Source: Methylosinus sp. Ce-a6 (GTDB taxonomy: Bacteria; Pseudomonadota; Alphaproteobacteria; Rhizobiales; Beijerinckiaceae). From it: a DNA stretch of 64,000 bases. Positions 60,464 to 64,000 of this stretch are shown piece by piece; position 1 is the stretch's first letter, and every line of letters starts with the position of its first letter. Where the stretch lies: contig NZ_BGJX01000004.1 of NCBI RefSeq assembly GCF_009811655.1, positions 62,001 to 126,000 on the forward strand, in the 5' to 3' direction. The notes beneath the pieces were generated by a model. It saw nothing but the letters and a program-made list of their open reading frames with translations. It was not told the DNA's origin and did not search any database. The position numbers and the translations under genes are program-made.

Positions 60464-61974
60464 AGCGCGGGCCTCCCCTGTTTCACCGGGCGCGCGGAGC
60501 GGCGCATTCCTTCGGCGACTGCCAGGATCGCGGCGCACGCGGCGTCGATGCGTCCGCACGAGCGGCTCTTCGTGACCTTGTTGTTGCCGGTCGGATCAAT
60601 GAGCGTGATGCAATCGGCGAAGGCGCTCCGCAGCAACAGCGACGGCGCCACCTTGATCCTGCGTTCGAATAGCGCGGCGCGGAATCGCTCGATATCTTCG
60701 GAGCCGTCCCGGAATCCCATGCCGCGCGCGATGAACGGCGCGCGGAGCCCCGCCTTCTGCATCGCCTCGAGGAATTCAGCATGTCGGAAACGATCCCCGA
60801 CGATGCACGAGATCGTCGCGTCGCCGGCGAGCTTCACGATAGCCGCGAGCCACGGCCCGGCCGGCACCACGGCCTCGCCGATGGTGAACAGCTCGCCGCG
60901 TTCTTTCATTTCGGAGTAGCGCGCGCCAACGCCATCGGCCGCGCCGCGATCGGAGAGTGAAGGATTGCAGGGGAAGGTTCCGACGGCTTCCAGGCGTCCC
61001 GTGCGGGGCCAGAACAGCGCCGCGGCCGACATAGACCGGGAGCCGCCGAGATCGACACCAAGAATGCACTCGCCCTCGCGGGGCGGAAGCGTGTCGGGCG
61101 CGACTTCGGCGGCCAACCATTCGTCGACAGTCACCAAGACGCTGCGATTGTCGGCGGCGACTCTTTCGTTTCGATTCAAGTTTCGGAACGAAGAGAGCGC
61201 GGAGCCGCCGCGCGCAATGGCGCGTCTCGCCTGTGCGAGCAACCATTCGGGTGACGAGCCGATTCCCTCCAGCGCGCCCGGATTGGCGACGAGGAGGCTT
61301 TCCAGATCGTCCGCCGGCAGGCCCGGCGCCGGCCGATGTTCCTGGACGAAAGTTCCCGACGGTGGATTGTCCAGCCATCGCGAAAAGCTGTTCGCGTCGT
61401 CGGCCGCCGAGGTCGAAATAATCAGCGCGCGGCCGCCGCGCTTGCCGAGGCCGGAGAGAATCCCGTTTTCGAGTTCGTCGCCCTTGTCCTTCTCCCACGC
61501 CGCGCGCTCGTCCAGGATCGCCAGGACGGGCGCGCCGCCGAGGATCGAGCGGCCGTCAGCCGCGACGCAGCGCGCCAGGCCGCCGCCATTGCCGTCGAAT
61601 TCCACCTCGAGCCGCGAGCCGCGCCGAATCTGGAATTGATCGCGCCGCGCCTTCGGGAGCCCGGAGACATAGCCACAGACAAAATTGAAGGCGATTTTAG
61701 CCTGATCGCGGTTGCGCGCGGCGAAGACGATTTCGCGGCGGGGCTGGCGATCCCACTCGCCCATCACGGCCCCGAGCGCCAGCCCAGCGGAAAGGGCCGT
61801 CTTCGCGTTCCCTCGGGCGATCGCGAGGCAAGCGACCGTATTCGCCGGGTCGAGCGCGCCGGCGACGAAGCGCCGCTGAAATCCGGCCAGCCGCAGCGGC
61901 TTTCCAGCGTGCGGTCCTTCCGGAATTTTCAGCCCCTCGAGGAAGGCAATCGCTCGCTCCGCGCTCATCGACAT
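60454..61974 (-). CDS. Phage terminase large subunit
   Basis: A 506-residue DNA-packaging motor. The ATPase domain has the Walker A-like motif ARGNAKTALSAGLALGAVMG (about residue 55) and Walker B VLAILDERAAWEKDKGDEL. The C-terminal nuclease domain has GVDLGGSRSMSAAALFWP (first metal Asp), with later acids in IVGDRFRHAEFL and GRIDAACAAI. The overall match is to Terminase_1-type enzymes. No small terminase gene was identified. It is the first large gene of the structural block and overlaps the HNH gene by 10 bp. Confidence 0.92.
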   Translation of the reverse strand: MSMSAERAIAFLEGLKIPEGPHAGKPLRLAGFQRRFVAGALDPANTVACLAIARGNAKTALSAGLALGAVMGEWDRQPRREIVFAARNRDQAKIAFNFVCGYVSGLPKARRDQFQIRRGSRLEVEFDGNGGGLARCVAADGRSILGGAPVLAILDERAAWEKDKGDELENGILSGLGKRGGRALIISTSAADDANSFSRWLDNPPSGTFVQEHRPAPGLPADDLESLLVANPGALEGIGSSPEWLLAQARRAIARGGSALSSFRNLNRNERVAADNRSVLVTVDEWLAAEVAPDTLPPREGECILGVDLGGSRSMSAAALFWPRTGRLEAVGTFPCNPSLSDRGAADGVGARYSEMKERGELFTIGEAVVPAGPWLAAIVKLAGDATISCIVGDRFRHAEFLEAMQKAGLRAPFIARGMGFRDGSEDIERFRAALFERRIKVAPSLLLRSAFADCITLIDPTGNNKVTKSRSCGRIDAACAAILAVAEGMRRSARPVKQGRPALWV

Positions 61975-62145
61975 CCCCAGAATTTTTTCCAGATCGGGAG
62001 AGAGAAAGAAAAACCCCTTGGCCGGTCAGCGCCCCCAAACTGATTCGCCGGCATTGGGACCGTCGCGCGACCCGACCATGAATCACGTTCATGAACACCT
62101 TTCAAGAGCGCGTGAACAACGCTCACGCACGTTCTGGCAGGGGTT

Positions 62146-62162
62146 TAGCGATGAGCGCTAAA
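62146..62162. promoter_or_regulatory. Candidate dyad operator, site 1
   Basis: TTAGCGATGAGCGCTAA: half-sites TTAGCGA and (T)CGCTAA around a three-base centre, one mismatch from the pattern TTAGCGAnnnTCGCTAA shared with sites at 62439 and 63576. Confidence 0.4.
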
Positions 62163-62171
62163 TCGCGCGGA

Positions 62172-62324
62172 TTACTGCGGACGCAACTGCGGACGCGGGC
62201 GCAGTGAGTGCGGACGCGGGCGCAGTCCGTCCGCAGTCATCCGCGGCGCGATGTCGTCTCGGATGTCGTCTGTGTCGTCTGGCGTGTCGTCTGCGATGTC
62301 GTCTGGTGTCGCCTGAGACGACAT
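62172..62324 (-). CDS. Possible tiny Asp/Arg-Pro repeat protein inside the repeat patch
   Basis: A 50-codon frame starts MSSQATPDDIADDTPDDTDD, then RPRPHSLRPRPQLRPQ: an acidic repeated DD unit first and an Arg-Pro repeat at the end. The repeats in the DNA give repeated peptides in all frames, so coding is uncertain; no strong ribosome site is seen. It would be unusual if made. Listed as a low-confidence candidate. Confidence 0.25.
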   Translation of the reverse strand: MSSQATPDDIADDTPDDTDDIRDDIAPRMTADGLRPRPHSLRPRPQLRPQ

Positions 62325-62438
62325 TGCCCGGCGGTTTCATCCGCGGTTTCATCCGCGGTTTCATGGTTTCACGGGCGGTTTCAGGCGGTTGCATTCTTGG
62401 ATGCATCCGCGGTTGCATTTGCGGTTTCATCCGCGGTT

Positions 62439-62455
62439 TCAGCGATTGTCGCTAA
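62439..62455. promoter_or_regulatory. Candidate dyad operator, site 2
   Basis: TCAGCGATTGTCGCTAA: half-sites AGCGA and TCGCT exact around TTG, matching the TTAGCGAnnnTCGCTAA pattern with one mismatch. It ends the GCGGTTTCA repeat block. Confidence 0.4.
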
Positions 62456-62660
62456 TCGGCGGTCGGCTGGTGCGGTCGCGTCCGCAGTGGCGTCCGCAGT
62501 CCGTCCGCAGCGTGACGAAGCGTGACGTCACGCCGTTACGCTCCGTTACGCTCCGTGACGTCACGCCGTTACGCGCTGCGGGACAAGCGGCGCGCTCACG
62601 CGGAAATCGCCTGCCGAGCCCGCTGATACGTTTTTGCGCCAGCCGCTACAGGGGTCGCGT

Positions 62661-62831
62661 TCAGCTTTCAGCTTTCGGCTCTGTCGTCCTCAACAGCGGG
62701 GAGCGCAGAGCTTCGCGGGCCATCATGCGTTCGACGACGTTCGATAGCGAGTTCCCCGCCGCGCGCGCCTTCCGGCTGCGGTTGTGGGCAGCGGCGAAAT
62801 CGACGCGCTTCGGCTTTTTTCCCTTCGACAT
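62661..62831 (-). CDS. Small basic protein upstream of the terminase
   Basis: A 56-residue, Lys/Arg-rich helical protein starting MSKGKKPKRVDFAAAHNRSR and continuing SLSNVVERMMAREALRSPL. GAGAGAGGG about six bases upstream supports the ATG at 62831. It could be a tiny DNA-binding or terminase-accessory protein (no small terminase is otherwise present); family not recognised. Confidence 0.5.
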   Translation of the reverse strand: MSKGKKPKRVDFAAAHNRSRKARAAGNSLSNVVERMMAREALRSPLLRTTEPKAES

Positions 62832-63401
62832 GGCGATCCCTCTCTCGATCGGTTTGCGTGACGCTGCGTTCAATCCGCCGCGCGCTCTGTAAATTCCCGA
62901 GTCTGTTGCTCGCGAACCTTCATGCTTCGATGTTATCCACAGTTCTCTCTACCGGCAGGCAACCGGAAGATCGGGGGGCGGGGGACACACTTCGCCCGTT
63001 GCGGACGAAGTGCGCACTTCGGCCGGCAACTCGGTGAGTCGAGAGACGAGAGAGCAAACTGGATTTGCGATTGCTCCCTTTGGGAGAGCGGGCCGGGGTC
63101 AAGCGGTCAACCCATGGTCGCAGCTTCGCGATCTTGGCGGCGGGCGAACAGCGCTAATCCAGCAACGTCGGTTCGCCGTCCCGGCTATGCCGGGGTCCTG
63201 TGTGTCCGATGGCGAGTTCATCGGATAACTTTCCCCTGCCCCGCCGCGCGGCCATCGCTGACCGCCTTCTCGCCTCATGTGGAGGATCGGGCTCTCGGGA
63301 GAACTGGGGAGCGTTCGCAGCGCCGTCGGCAATATATGGCCTTCGAATGCGGCGAGCGTCGTCACCGTCATGGCGGACGGGCGCGCTCAGCGGCGGCGCT
63401 G
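62832..63401. other. Gene-free stretch in the phage-like element
   Basis: About 570 bp in which no reading frame convinces me; the long plus-strand frame through here is Arg-rich and runs antisense to both small genes on its right. It may contain regulatory or origin sequence. A strong promoter begins at its right edge (63402). Confidence 0.5.
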
Positions 63402-63430
63402 TTGAAATCGAAGGAGAGGAAAGCTATAAA
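63402..63430 (+). promoter_or_regulatory. Strong sigma-70-type promoter on the plus strand
   Basis: TTGAAA (63402-63407), 17-bp spacer, TATAAA (63425-63430): close to the E. coli consensus, unusual in this GC-rich genome. Transcription would start near 63437 and run towards the structured segment at 63473-63500, antisense to the regulator genes. Confidence 0.65.
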
Positions 63431-63436
63431 GCGCAT

Positions 63437-63510
63437 ATTCGCAGCGACCGTTGTGGGGTTGCTTCGACAGAGGCCCGGGCTGCCTGCAAGCGGCCCGGGC
63501 TTCGTCATTT
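63437..63510 (+). ncRNA. Possible small RNA with a GC hairpin
   Basis: Downstream of the strong promoter, a ~70-nt unit ends in a hairpin of two GCCCGGGC arms (63473-63480 and 63493-63500) extended to an 11-bp stem with a CTGCAA loop. Only a weak T-rich tail (TTCGTCATTT) follows, so termination may be partial. No gene follows on that strand nearby, supporting a small or antisense RNA. Confidence 0.4.
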
Positions 63511-63575
63511 CTGCTCCCCTTCTCCGACAGAAAGCAAGCGCTGGTTTTTTCCTTCAGCCGTTGGTCCGGAGCGGT

Positions 63576-63592
63576 TTAGCGACCGTCGCTAG
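63576..63592. promoter_or_regulatory. Candidate dyad operator, site 3
   Basis: TTAGCGACCGTCGCTAG: exact TAGCGA/TCGCTA half-sites around CCG. The stop codon of the 56-residue acidic gene lies in it, so it could also be coincidental coding sequence. Confidence 0.35.
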
Positions 63593-63746
63593 ATTCTTCC
63601 GGCGACGCGGAATCCGCGTCAGTCGCCGCCGGCGTCGCATCGTCGTCTTCGAGGTCGGAATCGCCGTCGATGATTTCCGTCGCGACGATGAGCAGTTCGA
63701 TTGCCAAGCCGAGGATGCGGCGCATCCGTTGCAAATCGGAGATCAT
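63576..63746 (-). CDS. Small acidic protein of the phage-like element
   Basis: A 56-residue protein starting MISDLQRMRRILGLAIELLI (short amphipathic helix), then an acidic Asp/Glu/Ala/Thr tail (DGDSDLEDDDATPAATDADS). AAGGAGG seven bases upstream is a perfect ribosome site. It overlaps the AlpA-type gene by 4 bp (ATGA), so it is translationally coupled and real. Possible roles: anti-regulator, DNA mimic or small accessory. No family recognised. Confidence 0.7.
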   Translation of the reverse strand: MISDLQRMRRILGLAIELLIVATEIIDGDSDLEDDDATPAATDADSASPEESSDGR

Positions 63747-63970
63747 CGGGCGGCCTCCTTCTTGGAGGACTGCGCGGGGCGCTCCGCGATGCGCGCGGCG
63801 ATCCAGGCGACAACTTCGGAGCGGACGAAGGCGATTCGTTTGAAGCCGACAGAAACCGACTGAGGGAAACGGCCCTCGGCCCTATAGCGATTGACCGCGG
63901 TGCGGGACAGGCTCGTCATGCGAGCCGCCTCATTCAGGCTGATTAAAGTGGGCAAGTCATTGGTGGACAT
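63743..63970 (-). CDS. AlpA-family helix-turn-helix regulator
   Basis: A 75-residue DNA-binding protein. The motif LISLNEAARMTSLSRTAVNR followed by YRAEGRFPQSVSVGFKRIAF matches AlpA/excisionase-type regulators (winged helix with R-x-x-G-x-F-P wing). In phages and satellites these control integration/excision or early genes. AAAGGAG six bases before 63970 supports the start. It is the first gene of the visible element on the minus strand, coupled to the small acidic gene. Confidence 0.88.
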   Translation of the reverse strand: MSTNDLPTLISLNEAARMTSLSRTAVNRYRAEGRFPQSVSVGFKRIAFVRSEVVAWIAARIAERPAQSSKKEAAR

Positions 63971-64000
63971 AACCGCTCCTTTCAATTGGAACGGTTGCCC

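Larger units (their letters stand above)
62146..62576. repeat. Patch of several unrelated short iterated repeats upstream of terL
   Basis: Four families in turn: TGCGGACGC-type units (62175-62220 and again near 62480-62510), GTCGTCT-type units (62245-62325), GCGGTTTCATCC-type 12-mers (62330-62440) and CGTTACGC/CGTGACGTCACG units (62511-62576). The CGTGACGTCACG palindrome is perfect and occurs at 62521-62532 and 62544-62555. Iterated 8-12-bp units of this kind occur in replication origins, packaging sites or hypervariable coding repeats. Confidence 0.75.
57309..64000 (-). mobile_element. Phage-like or satellite-like element, left end at tRNA-Ser, right end outside window
   Basis: All recognised genes run on the minus strand in this order from the right: AlpA-type regulator, small acidic protein, small basic protein, repeat array, terminase large subunit, HNH endonuclease, capsid protein, head-completion-like protein, two zinc-ribbon proteins. 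Several genes overlap by 1-4 bp. No portal, protease, tail, lysis or integrase gene is visible. The left end abuts tRNA-Ser(GCT); the right end and any integrase are presumably past 64 kb. Confidence 0.75.

Noticed and set aside
62521..62555. cAMP-response or FNR-type site based on TGACGTCA
   Set aside because: The palindrome lies in a multi-unit repeat patch of a mobile element and does not match CRP or FNR consensus (TGTGA-N6-TCACA, TTGAT-N4-ATCAA).
62922..63863. Long plus-strand open frame (313 codons) in the phage-like element
   Set aside because: Arg-rich translation without domains; it runs antisense to two well-supported small genes with strong ribosome sites.

Overview
The window is high-GC alphaproteobacterial DNA, most likely from a Hyphomicrobiales (Rhizobiales) methylotroph of the Methylosinus/Methylocystis type. 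Clues are a mesaconyl-CoA hydratase of the ethylmalonyl-CoA pathway, a RegB/RegA redox two-component pair, a SAM-II riboswitch in front of metZ, a long-form dCTP deaminase, MmcB, an Omp25-type porin and many short intergenic repeats starting TAGAG. The genus is an inference; the class is well supported.

Layout: 1-11.8 kb holds housekeeping and envelope genes (partial autotransporter, TetR regulator, proC, YbjN protein, L,D-transpeptidase, methyltransferase, chagasin-like inhibitor, glycosyltransferase, rlmN, dsbB, yqaA-type DedA protein, diguanylate cyclase, tRNA-Leu, tRNA-Gly). 11.8-16.9 kb is a minus-strand operon for a group 3b-type NAD(P)-linked [NiFe] hydrogenase with a cyclic-nucleotide-binding protein encoded inside it. 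17-31 kb carries dcd, metZ, apaG, argE, yajC-secD-secF, an Mth938 protein, a squalene/phytoene-synthase-like protein, regB-regA, mmcB and a polyamine-binding protein. 30.8-34.3 kb has a glycosyltransferase facing a Wzz/GumC-type chain-length protein.

34.7-40.7 kb is the most interesting chromosomal cluster. It encodes an acyl carrier protein, an acyl-CoA-dehydrogenase-like flavoprotein, an amino acid:[carrier protein] ligase (a class II aminoacyl-tRNA-synthetase relative that charges a carrier protein), a DUF1839 protein with a possible Cys/His acyltransferase core, and a family 2 glycoside hydrolase. It looks like a pathway that loads an amino acid on a carrier protein, possibly oxidises it, and transfers it to an unknown acceptor.

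40.8-56.9 kb: histidine kinase, APC permease, VOC protein, exbB-exbD-tonB with a ruined piuC (PKHD hydroxylase) and a ruined GNAT gene upstream, S10-type peptidase, CsbD protein, mesaconyl-CoA hydratase, DUF167 and YggT proteins, tRNA-Ala, small unknown proteins, an AAA ATPase, two glycosyltransferases and an Omp25-like porin.

From tRNA-Ser(GCU) at 57.2 kb to the right edge lies a phage-like element on the minus strand: AlpA-type regulator, two tiny genes, terminase large subunit, HNH endonuclease, HK97-type capsid, a small head-completion-like protein and two zinc-ribbon proteins. No portal, protease, tail, lysis or integrase gene is visible in the window. The genes are tightly coupled, so it resembles a compact phage satellite more than a decaying prophage. 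Upstream of terL is a ~400 bp patch of several unrelated short iterated repeats.

Throughout the window, at least three families of palindromic repeats sit directly at gene ends, and their first bases repeatedly supply the stop codon of the gene before them.
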